Assembly: GCA_027064585.1 (NCBI GenBank)
Contig: JAMOPI010000021.1
Location: 1 to 37,465, forward strand
Reading direction: 5' to 3'
DNA: 37,465 bases
Source of the DNA: Candidatus Desulfofervidaceae bacterium
Lineage (GTDB): Bacteria; Desulfobacterota; Desulfofervidia; Desulfofervidales; Desulfofervidaceae
Shown here: positions 26,604 through 34,580 of the stretch, one piece after another
Layout: each line of letters starts with the position of its first letter
Position numbering within the stretch: position 1 is the stretch's first letter
Made by a program: the position numbers and the translations under genes
The notes under the pieces: model-generated
Seen by the model: the letters and a program-made list of their open reading frames with translations, nothing else
Databases searched by the model: none
What the model was told of the DNA's origin: nothing

Positions 26604-27926
26604 ATGTTTGGGTGGCAAGGAAAGGCGTTAAGGATCAATTTAAGCAACGGTTTGGTCAGGACAGAAGTTATAGACGAGGCCCTGTTGGCAGATTATGTAG
26701 GTGGTTGTGCTTTAGCCAAACAGATTGCCCGCTTAGAAGATATTTCGGCCCAAAACAACAAGTTGATTTTGGCTAGCGGTGCCCTTACCGGCACGGCCGT
26801 GCCAACGGCGGCCTTTTGTGGGTTAGCAAGTTATGACCAGATAAGAGAAGACGTTACTTGTTGTTCTCTTCTGTACCACTTTGGGCCGGAGTTAAAGGCA
26901 TGTGGTTATGATGTACTCATCATAGAAGGAAAGGCCTCTAAGTGGAGTTATCTGTTCATTACTGAAGATAAGGTAGAAATCGTACCGATAGAACCTGAGC
27001 TGTCTCCATTAGAAACAGAAAGGGTTATCAGAGGAAAGTTTAAAAAGTGGTATAGTAACGATATCCGAACTCTCTGTATTGGAAAGGCTGCCCTTATGCG
27101 GTCGGCCTTAACGGGACTGGTTACGGATGGTCTTTTGGTTAACCGCTCTGGCAGGTTTGGGCAAATTTTTGCCGAAAAGAGGCTAAAGGCCATCGCTTTA
27201 AGGGGCACAGAAGAGATTAAACTTGCCAAACCAAGCCAGTTGCAGCAGCTTGTTACGGACATGCTTGACTCTTTTAGAGAAAAGAAACAGACATTCTTTG
27301 AGGCCATTCACGCCAAGTTTGTCAAGATTGATTTGCCCCTTCTGTGGGAAATCCATCACCATGGCATAGAAAAACGCGCTTGTTTTGCCTGTCCTATAGC
27401 TTGTTTACATACGCGGAAAAACAAATTTCTTCCTAACTTTACAGTTATATTTTGTTTTGCCCGGTTACTTGGCATTGACAGGCAAGAAGATGCCGAAAGG
27501 CTTTATAATCTATGTATAGATCTAGGCATTGATCCTGTCGGCCTCTCGCTGGCAGCGAGGTGTCTTCTTGAGCTAGAAGCAGCTGGGAAAATTGCCAAAT
27601 CCCATTTTAGGCTTGGTAATACGGCAGGGCTTATGCAGCTTTTAAAAGATAAAAAGGCCATTATTCATAAGGGTAACGTTGGACTGGCCAAGGAGTATGG
27701 ATTAGAGGCAGAGTGTGAAAATCTGTTAAACATCATTAACAAACAGTGGGAGCAAATCTTTAGTAATATTGAAAATTTCAGTGAAAAAAGGCAGGTGTTA
27801 AATGCCCTTGGCCTATGTGATTATGCCCTTTTAATTTTCCCTTATGCGGATTTAATAAAGGCCTTTTCCTTTGTGACAGGAAAGGAGTTAGATAAAACAT
27901 TTCTTTTAGCAGGGAATAGAGCATGA
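26604..27926 (+). CDS. Degenerate aldehyde:ferredoxin oxidoreductase paralogue (AOR2)
   Basis: A 440-residue AOR-family protein, more than 100 residues shorter than AOR1. The fold is recognisable: MFGWQGKALRINL, SGALTGTAVPTAA, HFGPELKACGYDVLIIEG. The [4Fe-4S] ligands Cys260, 263, 267 and Cys405 (ALGLC) are kept. Active-site features are lost: the pterin loop GGRGL is GGCAL; the catalytic-glutamate segment PELEAF of AOR1 is PNFTVI; and the region holding TSN...H is deleted, with Cys267-Cys405 spanning 138 residues against 179 in AOR1. I infer a non-catalytic scaffold or electron-relay subunit, perhaps partnering AOR1. The reading frame is intact and the ATGA overlap with ferredoxin 2 is precise, so it is not a decaying gene. 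Confidence 0.85.
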   Translation: MFGWQGKALRINLSNGLVRTEVIDEALLADYVGGCALAKQIARLEDISAQNNKLILASGALTGTAVPTAAFCGLASYDQIREDVTCCSLLYHFGPELKACGYDVLIIEGKASKWSYLFITEDKVEIVPIEPELSPLETERVIRGKFKKWYSNDIRTLCIGKAALMRSALTGLVTDGLLVNRSGRFGQIFAEKRLKAIALRGTEEIKLAKPSQLQQLVTDMLDSFREKKQTFFEAIHAKFVKIDLPLLWEIHHHGIEKRACFACPIACLHTRKNKFLPNFTVIFCFARLLGIDRQEDAERLYNLCIDLGIDPVGLSLAARCLLELEAAGKIAKSHFRLGNTAGLMQLLKDKKAIIHKGNVGLAKEYGLEAECENLLNIINKQWEQIFSNIENFSEKRQVLNALGLCDYALLIFPYADLIKAFSFVTGKELDKTFLLAGNRA

Positions 27927-28342
27927 TAGATCCAAGGCATTACCGCATGCGGGTAGATACCAACAAGTGTACTGGGTGCAGACATTGCGAAATGGCCTGT
28001 TCTATGGTACACAATCAAGACAAAGTCAATTACCACCGGGCGCGAATACGGGTTATTGCTCTAGAAGACAGGTTTTTACCCCTTATCGCTGGACCTTATG
28101 TGTCTGAAACAGAAGAATGTGCTTCTAAAAAGTTGGTGCAAATTGGGGATAAAGTCTACGATCAGTGCATTCTTTGTCGGGCCTCTTGTCCAAATAAGTC
28201 TATTTTTAAGGAACCTGATAGTGGCATTCCTCTCAAATGTGATTTTTGTGCCTTTAGGGAGGAAGGCCCAGCTTGTGTGCAGGTATGTACTAGCGGGGCC
28301 TTAGAAATAATCAAAATTGAGGAAGAAGTGGAAGAGATATGA
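27923..28342 (+). CDS. HycB/BamC-type polyferredoxin (ferredoxin 2)
   Basis: A 139-residue paralogue of ferredoxin 1. Cluster cysteines are Cys16, 19, 22, 26; Cys82, 85, 89; and Cys106, 109, 118, 122, with Cys66 in the middle insert. It overlaps AOR2 and hdrC by ATGA at both ends, so all three are translationally coupled. It probably carries electrons between AOR2 and the Hdr core. Compared with ferredoxin 1, the Cys54/Cys59 pair is reduced to one cysteine, so the middle cluster may be bound differently. Confidence 0.88.
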   Translation: MIDPRHYRMRVDTNKCTGCRHCEMACSMVHNQDKVNYHRARIRVIALEDRFLPLIAGPYVSETEECASKKLVQIGDKVYDQCILCRASCPNKSIFKEPDSGIPLKCDFCAFREEGPACVQVCTSGALEIIKIEEEVEEI

Positions 28343-28863
28343 GCTTTTTACAAGAGGTGAATCGGCGCAGTGGAGAACAGGTGCAGCTCTGCTTTCAATG
28401 TTTCAAATGTAGTCTTGGCTGCCCTGTAGCCTTTGCTATGGATTATCTACCGCATCAGTTGATGCGCTTGATCCAACTAGAGAAAAGAGAAGAAGTATTA
28501 AATAGCCATACTATCTGGCTTTGTGCGGCCTGTGAAACCTGCACCACCCGTTGTCCTAATGGGATAGACATTGCTAAAGTTATTGATACCTTACGCCAGA
28601 TGGCAATGGAAGAAAACAAGGGGACCGAAAAAGAAATTGTTGCCTTTCACAAATCCTTTTTGGACACCGTATACCATCTGGGACGGGCCCATGAGGTAGG
28701 TCTGATGGCCCTGTATAAACTACGGACAAAAAGGTTTCTTGATGATCTTTGGCTGGTGCCAGAATTAGTTAAGCGGCAAAAGCTTTCTTTCAGACTAAGT
28801 AAGGTAGAAAATTTAGGGGAAGTAAAAAAAATCTTTAAGAAGGCGGCTTTATGGCAGAAATAG
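28339..28863 (+). CDS. hdrC: Heterodisulfide reductase subunit C-like protein
   Basis: Iron-sulfur relay between HdrA and HdrB. It has two [4Fe-4S] motifs: Cys18, 21, 24, 28 (LCFQCFKCSLGCP) and Cys62, 65, 68, 72 (LCAACETCTTRCP). The 174-residue length is normal for HdrC. It starts within the last codons of ferredoxin 2 and overlaps hdrB by 13 bases. Order hdrC-hdrB is the usual one. Confidence 0.93.
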   Translation: MSFLQEVNRRSGEQVQLCFQCFKCSLGCPVAFAMDYLPHQLMRLIQLEKREEVLNSHTIWLCAACETCTTRCPNGIDIAKVIDTLRQMAMEENKGTEKEIVAFHKSFLDTVYHLGRAHEVGLMALYKLRTKRFLDDLWLVPELVKRQKLSFRLSKVENLGEVKKIFKKAALWQK

Positions 28864-29708
28864 AGTTAGCTTATTATCCAGGGTGTACTTTAAAAACAAC
28901 GGCTGAGGAGTTTGACCTAACCAGTCGGCAGGTTTGCCGAGAATTGGGGATAAAGCTTATTGAAATTCCTGACTGGAACTGTTGTGGGGCCAGTTCTGCA
29001 CATGAGATAGATGCCTATCTAGCAGTGGGACTTGGTGCCCTTAATCTCGTAAAGGCAGAAAAGGAGTTAGGGCTTGATATAGTAGTGCCTTGTGCAGCCT
29101 GTTTTCAGCGCCTTAAGGTAGCAGAGAAGGAGTTGCTTAAGGGTAAATATCCAGAGTTTCCCTTTGAGGGCAAGATTAAGGTCTATGATCTGTTACGTTT
29201 TTTGGCCCAACCTGAATATCGCCGTAAGCTTAAACAAAAGGTTAAAAAGCCATTAAGGGGATTACGTGCAGTGGCCTATTATGGTTGCCTCCTTACCCGT
29301 CCCCCAGAAATCACCGACCATCCTCAGCCTGAAAATCCCATGGATATGGACCAAATCTTAAAGACGATTGGGGTTGAATGTTTGCCTTGGTCTTATAAAA
29401 CTGATTGTTGTGGAGCTAGCCTGGTAGTAGGAAGGATAGATATTGTTCACCAGTTAGTGAAAAAGCTTTATGAAAAGGCCCAAGAGGTTGGGGCCGAGTG
29501 TGTTGTCACAGCCTGCCCTCTTTGCCACGCTAATCTGGATTTACGCCAAAGGGAAATAAACACAAAGTTTCATACTAATTACTATTTACCGATCTTTTAC
29601 TTTACCGAATTAATGGCATTGGCCATGGGAATTGGCCAGCCTGAAAAATGGGCTAAGGGACACTTGGTTGATCCTCTGCCTTTACTTAAGGCCAAAAATC
29701 TTTTATAA
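28851..29708 (+). CDS. hdrB: Heterodisulfide reductase subunit B-like protein
   Basis: Catalytic disulfide-reducing subunit family with two CCG domains. All ten cysteines expected for the two noncubane [4Fe-4S] clusters are in place: Cys12, 44, 45, 81, 84 and Cys146, 186, 187, 222, 225. So the site should be functional, although a bacterium without methanogenesis will not use CoM-S-S-CoB. The true acceptor, such as a DsrC-like or other thiol/disulfide partner, is not in this window. At 285 residues it is full length. It is followed 12 bp later by porG, joining the Hdr and POR halves of the operon. Confidence 0.94.
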   Translation: MAEIELAYYPGCTLKTTAEEFDLTSRQVCRELGIKLIEIPDWNCCGASSAHEIDAYLAVGLGALNLVKAEKELGLDIVVPCAACFQRLKVAEKELLKGKYPEFPFEGKIKVYDLLRFLAQPEYRRKLKQKVKKPLRGLRAVAYYGCLLTRPPEITDHPQPENPMDMDQILKTIGVECLPWSYKTDCCGASLVVGRIDIVHQLVKKLYEKAQEVGAECVVTACPLCHANLDLRQREINTKFHTNYYLPIFYFTELMALAMGIGQPEKWAKGHLVDPLPLLKAKNLL

Positions 29709-29720
29709 AGAGGTATTGTT

Positions 29721-30263
29721 ATGTTAGAAGTGAGATTTCATGGACGTGGTGGTCAAGGAGCTGTTACCTGTACGGAGCTAGTAGCCAAGGCAGCCATTGC
29801 TGAAGGAAAATATGCGCAGGCTTTTCCCAGCTTTGGTGCAGAGAGAAGAGGAGCACCCGTAATGGCCTTTTTACGGGTTTCAGATGAGCCCATTCGGATA
29901 CGGCAGAAGATTTATGAACCTGATGTAGTAGTCGTTCTTGACCCTACCCTTTTGGGTTTAGCTAGTGTCGTGGAAGGGCTTAAGGAAAACGGCTTGATTA
30001 TTGCCAATTCCCCTAAAACACCTCAAGAATTACAAAAAGAGTACGGCTTTAAACAAAAGGTAGCCACGGTAGACGCTACCAAGATTGCCTTAGATACCTT
30101 AAGACTACCCATTACCAATACCACCATGTTAGGTGCTCTTGTAAAGGCAACACAAGTTGTAAGTATGGAGGCCTTAATTGAGGCCTTGAAAGAACGATTT
30201 GGACGTTTGGCCGAACGTAATAGGTTGGCTATGGAAAGGGCATTTCAGGAGACAAAAATATAA
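29721..30263 (+). CDS. porG: 2-oxoacid (pyruvate):ferredoxin oxidoreductase, gamma subunit
   Basis: Gamma subunit. The N-terminal VRFHGRGGQGAVTCTELVA and the AFPSFGAERRGAPVMAF stretch are hallmark motifs of the gamma domain, which helps bind CoA. The 180-residue length is normal. It lies 12 bp after hdrB and 17 bp before porD. Confidence 0.95.
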   Translation: MLEVRFHGRGGQGAVTCTELVAKAAIAEGKYAQAFPSFGAERRGAPVMAFLRVSDEPIRIRQKIYEPDVVVVLDPTLLGLASVVEGLKENGLIIANSPKTPQELQKEYGFKQKVATVDATKIALDTLRLPITNTTMLGALVKATQVVSMEALIEALKERFGRLAERNRLAMERAFQETKI

Positions 30264-30280
30264 GTGAAGGGAGCATAACT

Positions 30281-30577
30281 ATGCCCAAAAAGATAGATGC
30301 TATTGTTAGTTGGAAAAAATTAAATTTGGGATGCGTCATTACTGAACCTGGCAATGCAAGAGAGTTTCTCACCGGGGATTGGCGTACGCAGCGTCCAATA
30401 TTAGATAAAGACAAGTGTATTCGGTGTGGGCGGTGTTGGATATATTGCCCAGAGGCAGCATATAAGGAAGATGAGGAAGGATATTATCAATGTGACCTCA
30501 ATTATTGTAAAGGCTGCGGTATCTGCGCCCAAGAGTGCCCGGTAGGGGCCATTACCATGGTTCTAGAAGAAGAATAA
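30281..30577 (+). CDS. porD: 2-oxoacid (pyruvate):ferredoxin oxidoreductase, delta subunit
   Basis: A 98-residue ferredoxin-like delta subunit with two [4Fe-4S] motifs ([17 protein letters not shown] and [17 protein letters not shown]). The N-terminal [16 protein letters not shown] is typical of pyruvate synthase delta chains. It would pass electrons from the TPP site to an external acceptor, or here perhaps to the Hdr core. Confidence 0.95.
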   Translation: MPKKIDAIVSWKKLNLGCVITEPGNAREFLTGDWRTQRPILDKDKCIRCGRCWIYCPEAAYKEDEEGYYQCDLNYCKGCGICAQECPVGAITMVLEEE

Positions 30578-30588
30578 AGGGGAAGAAA

Positions 30589-31542
30589 ATGCCATATAAA
30601 GGGAAGAAAGCAAGAGAGCTGCCAAAAGAAGAACTTTTTACTCAAGGCCATCGGGCCTGTCAAGGTTGTGCAGGTGCTTTGGCTCTGCGTTTGATTCTAA
30701 AGGCGGTGGGCGATCGTGTGATTATCGCTGCTGCCACCGGATGTATGGAAATCATTTCTTCACCCTTTCCGCAGACGGCTTGGCGTGTACCTTGGATTCA
30801 TGTTGCGTTTGAAAACGCGGCTGCGGTCGCTTCTGGGATAGAATCGGCTTTAAAGGTATTGATGCGAAAGGGAAAATTGAAAAAGGAAAAAATATATGTC
30901 GTAGCCATTGCTGGTGACGGTGGTACGGCTGACATCGGGCTGCAGTCTCTTTCTGGAGCATTAGAAAGAGGACATGATTTTGTTTATGTCTGTATTGACA
31001 ATGAGGCTTATATGAATACGGGTATCCAGCGGTCTTCCTCTACTCCTTTTGGTGCCAGAACGACTACCTCTCCCGCAGGGAAAAAGAGCATTGGTCAGAT
31101 GACTTGGAAAAAAAATGTGGCTGAAATTGCTGTAGCGCATCGTATCCCCTATGTAGCGACGGTTTGCCCAACTTATTACCAAGATATGATAAATAAATTG
31201 AAGAAGGCAGCCAATACCCCTGGTCCGGCTTATGTTCACTGTCTTGCCGTATGTCCTACGGGCTGGCGTGTAAGTCCTAATTTAACCATTGAAGTAGGAC
31301 GGCTGGCCGTAGAAACAGGGGTGTTTCCCCTTTATGAGGTAATAAATGGCAAATACAAGATCAATTATCCTCATCGTCGTCTAAAACCTGTACAGGAGTA
31401 CTTACAACTCCAAGGAAGGTTTAGACACCTCACCGATGAATATATTGAGATAATTCAAAAACGCGTAACTGAAGAGATGGCTAGGCTGCGAGCTTTAGAG
31501 AAATTTGGTAGCTTTTACAACAACTTCACTGCCCATTCTTAA
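30589..31542 (+). CDS. porB: 2-oxoacid (pyruvate):ferredoxin oxidoreductase, beta subunit
   Basis: TPP-binding subunit. The TPP/Mg motif is [19 protein letters not shown] with the partner [19 protein letters not shown]. Cysteines for the proximal cluster are seen in [23 protein letters not shown] and AVCPTGWR. Resemblance to pyruvate synthase beta chains is strong ([19 protein letters not shown]), so pyruvate is the most likely 2-oxoacid. At 317 residues it is full length. ATG 30589 is chosen because AAAGGGGAAG precedes it. It completes the POR set begun by porA more than 5 kb upstream. Confidence 0.95.
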   Translation: MPYKGKKARELPKEELFTQGHRACQGCAGALALRLILKAVGDRVIIAAATGCMEIISSPFPQTAWRVPWIHVAFENAAAVASGIESALKVLMRKGKLKKEKIYVVAIAGDGGTADIGLQSLSGALERGHDFVYVCIDNEAYMNTGIQRSSSTPFGARTTTSPAGKKSIGQMTWKKNVAEIAVAHRIPYVATVCPTYYQDMINKLKKAANTPGPAYVHCLAVCPTGWRVSPNLTIEVGRLAVETGVFPLYEVINGKYKINYPHRRLKPVQEYLQLQGRFRHLTDEYIEIIQKRVTEEMARLRALEKFGSFYNNFTAHS

Positions 31543-31547
31543 ATTTT

Positions 31548-32504
31548 ATGGCTTTTGAAGAACTTATCCCTATTTTAGAAGCCATTGAGGCAGAGATTGG
31601 CCTTCACTTAAAGGCACGCACGTCCTTAACCAAAGAAGTTAGTGAGTATATTTTAAAAAGCGGCGGGAAGAAACTCCGGCCGCTTCTTTTTGTCCTTTCG
31701 GCCAGACTTTGTGGTGTAGATGATGGTGAAGAAATAAGGTTGTCTCCCATCTTTGAATACCTGCATGTAGCCACCCTTTTACACGACGATGTCATAGATG
31801 GTGCGCATTTAAGGCGAGGGAAACCGGCAGCTAATGTTATTTGGGGTAATACCATTCCTATCTTAGTAGGAGATTTTCTTTTGGCCAGTGCCTTAGAGTT
31901 GGCTGCCTCTTCTGGTAATCTTAAGATGGTTCAAATCCTCTCCGAAACCACCTCATGTCTAGCCCAGGGAGAAATTCATGAAATTACAAGGAATAACACC
32001 TTAGATTTGAGTGAAGAGGAGTATTACGAAATCATCACTGGCAAAACGGCTGTCCTTATTGCTGCCGCCACACGTTTAGGAGCCGTCTTGGCCAATGCGG
32101 ATGAAGAAAAAGAAATGGCCCTTAAAGAATATGGTTTAAGGCTTGGTACTGCCTTCCAAATCGTAGATGATGTTCTTGATTACATTGGTAGTGAAAAAGA
32201 GCTTGGCAAGCCTGTAGGGCATGATCTCCTAGAAGGAAAGGTAACTTTACCATTGATCTATGCCCTTAAGGAAAGTATAGACAAAGAAAGGAAGCAAATT
32301 AAGAAATATTTTAGCCGTCGGCAAAAAGAGGATATCGCAGCTATTGTTTCTTTTGTAAAAGAAAAAAAGGGAACTGAGCAGGCCTTAGCCAAGGCAAAGG
32401 ACTTAATCCATCAGGCCAAAGAAGTCCTCTTAGCCTTTCCGGATCGTCCGGCCAAAAAATTTCTTTTAGACATTGCCGATTTTGTCGTAGAAAGACGGCA
32501 TTAA
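31548..32504 (+). CDS. Long-chain trans-polyprenyl diphosphate synthase
   Basis: Adds isopentenyl diphosphate units to an allylic primer to make quinone side chains. The first aspartate motif is LLHDDVID and the second is DDVLDY; KKLRP and TGKTA are also present. The fifth residue before the first aspartate motif is Ala, and small residues there permit long products, so heptaprenyl or octaprenyl is likelier than farnesyl. At 318 residues it matches IspB/HepT. It starts 5 bp after porB with no visible ribosome-binding site, so it probably depends on coupling to the upstream gene. Confidence 0.92.
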   Translation: MAFEELIPILEAIEAEIGLHLKARTSLTKEVSEYILKSGGKKLRPLLFVLSARLCGVDDGEEIRLSPIFEYLHVATLLHDDVIDGAHLRRGKPAANVIWGNTIPILVGDFLLASALELAASSGNLKMVQILSETTSCLAQGEIHEITRNNTLDLSEEEYYEIITGKTAVLIAAATRLGAVLANADEEKEMALKEYGLRLGTAFQIVDDVLDYIGSEKELGKPVGHDLLEGKVTLPLIYALKESIDKERKQIKKYFSRRQKEDIAAIVSFVKEKKGTEQALAKAKDLIHQAKEVLLAFPDRPAKKFLLDIADFVVERRH

Positions 32505-32515
32505 GAGCATAATCT

Positions 32516-33502
32516 ATGCATCCTCAACTCCTTTTATGGCTTCAATTTTTGACCTGTAGCCTTTTTATCTTTGTGGCTGGGCGTAAGCTCTCCCTTTACG
32601 CTGACATCATTGCCGAACAGACAGGTATAGGCAAAAGTTGGATTGGCATCCTTGTCCTGGCTCCCCTTACCTCCTTACCTGAACTTTTTAACGGTGTCAG
32701 TGCCGTTTTGTGGGTAAAGGCGCCGGATATCGCTATTGGCGGTATCTTAGGAAGTTGCGTATGTAACTTATTTATCCTCTCCCTACTAGACTTCATTTCA
32801 GGAGATATTCCTTTAAACCAAAGGGTTAAGAGTAACCACTTTTTTTCGTTAGATTTTGGGATCATTATGCTTGCCTTAACCGGTCTAGGAATGACTTTGA
32901 ACCGCCACATTCAGCTTGGCTGGCTAAGTCCAATCAGCATAATCCTCTTTTTGACCTACTTCATTGCCTTGTATTTCATTTATCAAGCCGAAAAAGACAT
33001 AACTTCTAAAACAAAGAGTACCTATCCTTACCTTTCCCTTTCTAGGGCTATAAAGAGATTTGTGCTTAATGCCGTCATCATCATTATTGCTGCTATCTGG
33101 CTGCCTAGGATTGGTAATGCCTTAGCCGAGGTAACAGGACTTGGCCAAACATTTGTCGGTAGTATCTTTATCGCCCTTTCCACTTCTTTACCTGAACTGG
33201 TTGTTACCTTTTTTGCTTTTAGATTGGGCAATGCCGACATGGCGGTAAGTAACATTCTTGGCAGCAATATTGTCAACCTTTGGTTCATTCCCCTTTATGA
33301 CCTTCTTTACACGCAGGGCCCGCTTCTGGCCTTTAGTAGCCCAAAGCAACTGATTAATATCTTTTCTAGCCTTTTAATGACGGCTACCTTTAGTTTAGAC
33401 TTGACTCTAAAGCCTGCTAAAAAATGGCACATTAATCCCCTTACCCTTTTTTTAGGAATTGTCTACTCTGTCAACCTCCTTGCCCTTTATTATCTGCGTT
33501 AA
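32516..33502 (+). CDS. Sodium/calcium exchanger family (CaCA) membrane protein
   Basis: A polytopic cation antiporter of about 10 membrane helices. The two alpha-repeats are visible: PLTSLPELFNGVSAV with GGILGSCVCNLF, and ALSTSLPELVVTFFAF with SNILGSNIVNLW. Acidic residues in both SLPEL motifs are the ion ligands. The 328-residue length is normal for prokaryotic CaCA proteins. Ion and direction cannot be told. It starts 11 bp after the prenyl synthase and ends 3 bp from convergent panB. Confidence 0.9.
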   Translation: MHPQLLLWLQFLTCSLFIFVAGRKLSLYADIIAEQTGIGKSWIGILVLAPLTSLPELFNGVSAVLWVKAPDIAIGGILGSCVCNLFILSLLDFISGDIPLNQRVKSNHFFSLDFGIIMLALTGLGMTLNRHIQLGWLSPISIILFLTYFIALYFIYQAEKDITSKTKSTYPYLSLSRAIKRFVLNAVIIIIAAIWLPRIGNALAEVTGLGQTFVGSIFIALSTSLPELVVTFFAFRLGNADMAVSNILGSNIVNLWFIPLYDLLYTQGPLLAFSSPKQLINIFSSLLMTATFSLDLTLKPAKKWHINPLTLFLGIVYSVNLLALYYLR

Positions 33503-33505
33503 AAT

Positions 33506-34348
33506 TCAGTCTTCTACCGCCTTTTTGATGGCCCCCCAGGCTTCTTCAGAAAGACTATAGGCGTGACTAAAGTCAGGGAAAATGCCTTCCTTAACTTCGG
33601 TTTGATATTGAAAGAGGGCCTGCTTAATCTGGGGAGCAAGGTTGACATAGGTCTTTACAAACTTAGGCTTATGTCCAAGGGTAAGACCTAAAAGGTCATG
33701 AATAACCAATACCTGACCATCACAATAAGGACCAGCCCCAATGCCAATGGTAATTACAGAACATCTCTCAGTGATTAATTTCGTCAATTGATAAGGAACA
33801 CACTCAAGGACAATGCCAAAGACCCCAGCCTTCTCCAAGGCAAGGGCATCTTGAACAAGCCTTTTAGCCGATTGTACATTCCTTCCTTGTACCCGGTATC
33901 CTCCTAGCTGAGCAATACTTTGAGGAGTAAGGCCAATGTGGCCTAGCACTGGAATACCTGCCTTGACAATGGCCTCTACCTTATCCGTAACTTCCTGTCC
34001 GCCTTCTAATTTCACGGCATCGCAACCAGCCTTCATAAATCTACCTGCATTTCTCACGGCCTCTTCTACCGAAGCTTGATAGGACATAAAGGGCATATCC
34101 CCGATGAGAAAGGCCCTTTTAACCGCTCGTTTAACGGCCCTTATGTGATGGAGCATCTCTTCCATGCTTACCGGTAGGGTAGATTCATAGCCTAGCACAA
34201 CCATACCTAGTGAATCCCCTACCAAAATGATATCTATCCCTGCCTCATCTACCATCTGGGCAAAGGGATAGTCATAGGCCGTAAGCATGGTAATCTTTTT
34301 GCCCTGATCCTTTTTGGCCTTTAAGTCTAAGAGGGTAATTTTTTTCAT
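33506..34348 (-). CDS. panB: 3-methyl-2-oxobutanoate hydroxymethyltransferase
   Basis: First step of pantothenate (hence CoA) synthesis: transfers a hydroxymethyl group from methylene-tetrahydrofolate to 2-oxoisovalerate. Motifs are MLTAYDYPFAQMVDEAGID, LVGDSLGMVVLGYESTLPVS, IGDMPFMSY, AVKLEGG, GHIGLTPQS and IGIGAGPYCDGQVLV. The 280-residue length is normal. The start has an AGGAAAG box. It stands alone with its own promoter; panC and panD are not adjacent. Confidence 0.97.
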   Translation of the reverse strand: MKKITLLDLKAKKDQGKKITMLTAYDYPFAQMVDEAGIDIILVGDSLGMVVLGYESTLPVSMEEMLHHIRAVKRAVKRAFLIGDMPFMSYQASVEEAVRNAGRFMKAGCDAVKLEGGQEVTDKVEAIVKAGIPVLGHIGLTPQSIAQLGGYRVQGRNVQSAKRLVQDALALEKAGVFGIVLECVPYQLTKLITERCSVITIGIGAGPYCDGQVLVIHDLLGLTLGHKPKFVKTYVNLAPQIKQALFQYQTEVKEGIFPDFSHAYSLSEEAWGAIKKAVED

Positions 34349-34378
34349 CTTTCCTATCCCAAAGAAAGTCTTTGTCTC

Positions 34379-34407
34379 GTTTTATTGCAGCCTTTGCCGT
34401 TTGTCAA
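34379..34407 (-). promoter_or_regulatory. Sigma-70 promoter of panB
   Basis: On the minus strand TTGACA (complement of 34402-34407), a 17-base spacer and TAAAAC (complement of 34379-34384), with a leader of about 25 nt before the ATG. Confidence 0.5.
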
Positions 34408-34491
34408 GCAGAAGGGGCTTGATGGAACAAAGCGAGAAGAGAGTGCATCTGAAAAGAAAACTTACCCTCCCATCAGCATAAGCGGATTGTC

Positions 34492-34521
34492 TTGAATTTT
34501 GGTGTAGTTTTTTTGTATACT
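34492..34521 (+). promoter_or_regulatory. Sigma-70 promoter of the restriction-methylation gene
   Basis: TTGAAT at 34492-34497, an 18-base spacer and TATACT at 34516-34521. AAGAAAGGA at 34564-34572 is the ribosome-binding site for the ATG at 34581. Confidence 0.55.
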
Positions 34522-34580
34522 TGCAAACAATGAGCAATTGCTGAAGAATGGATTGAAAACAATAAGAAAGGATCAAAACG

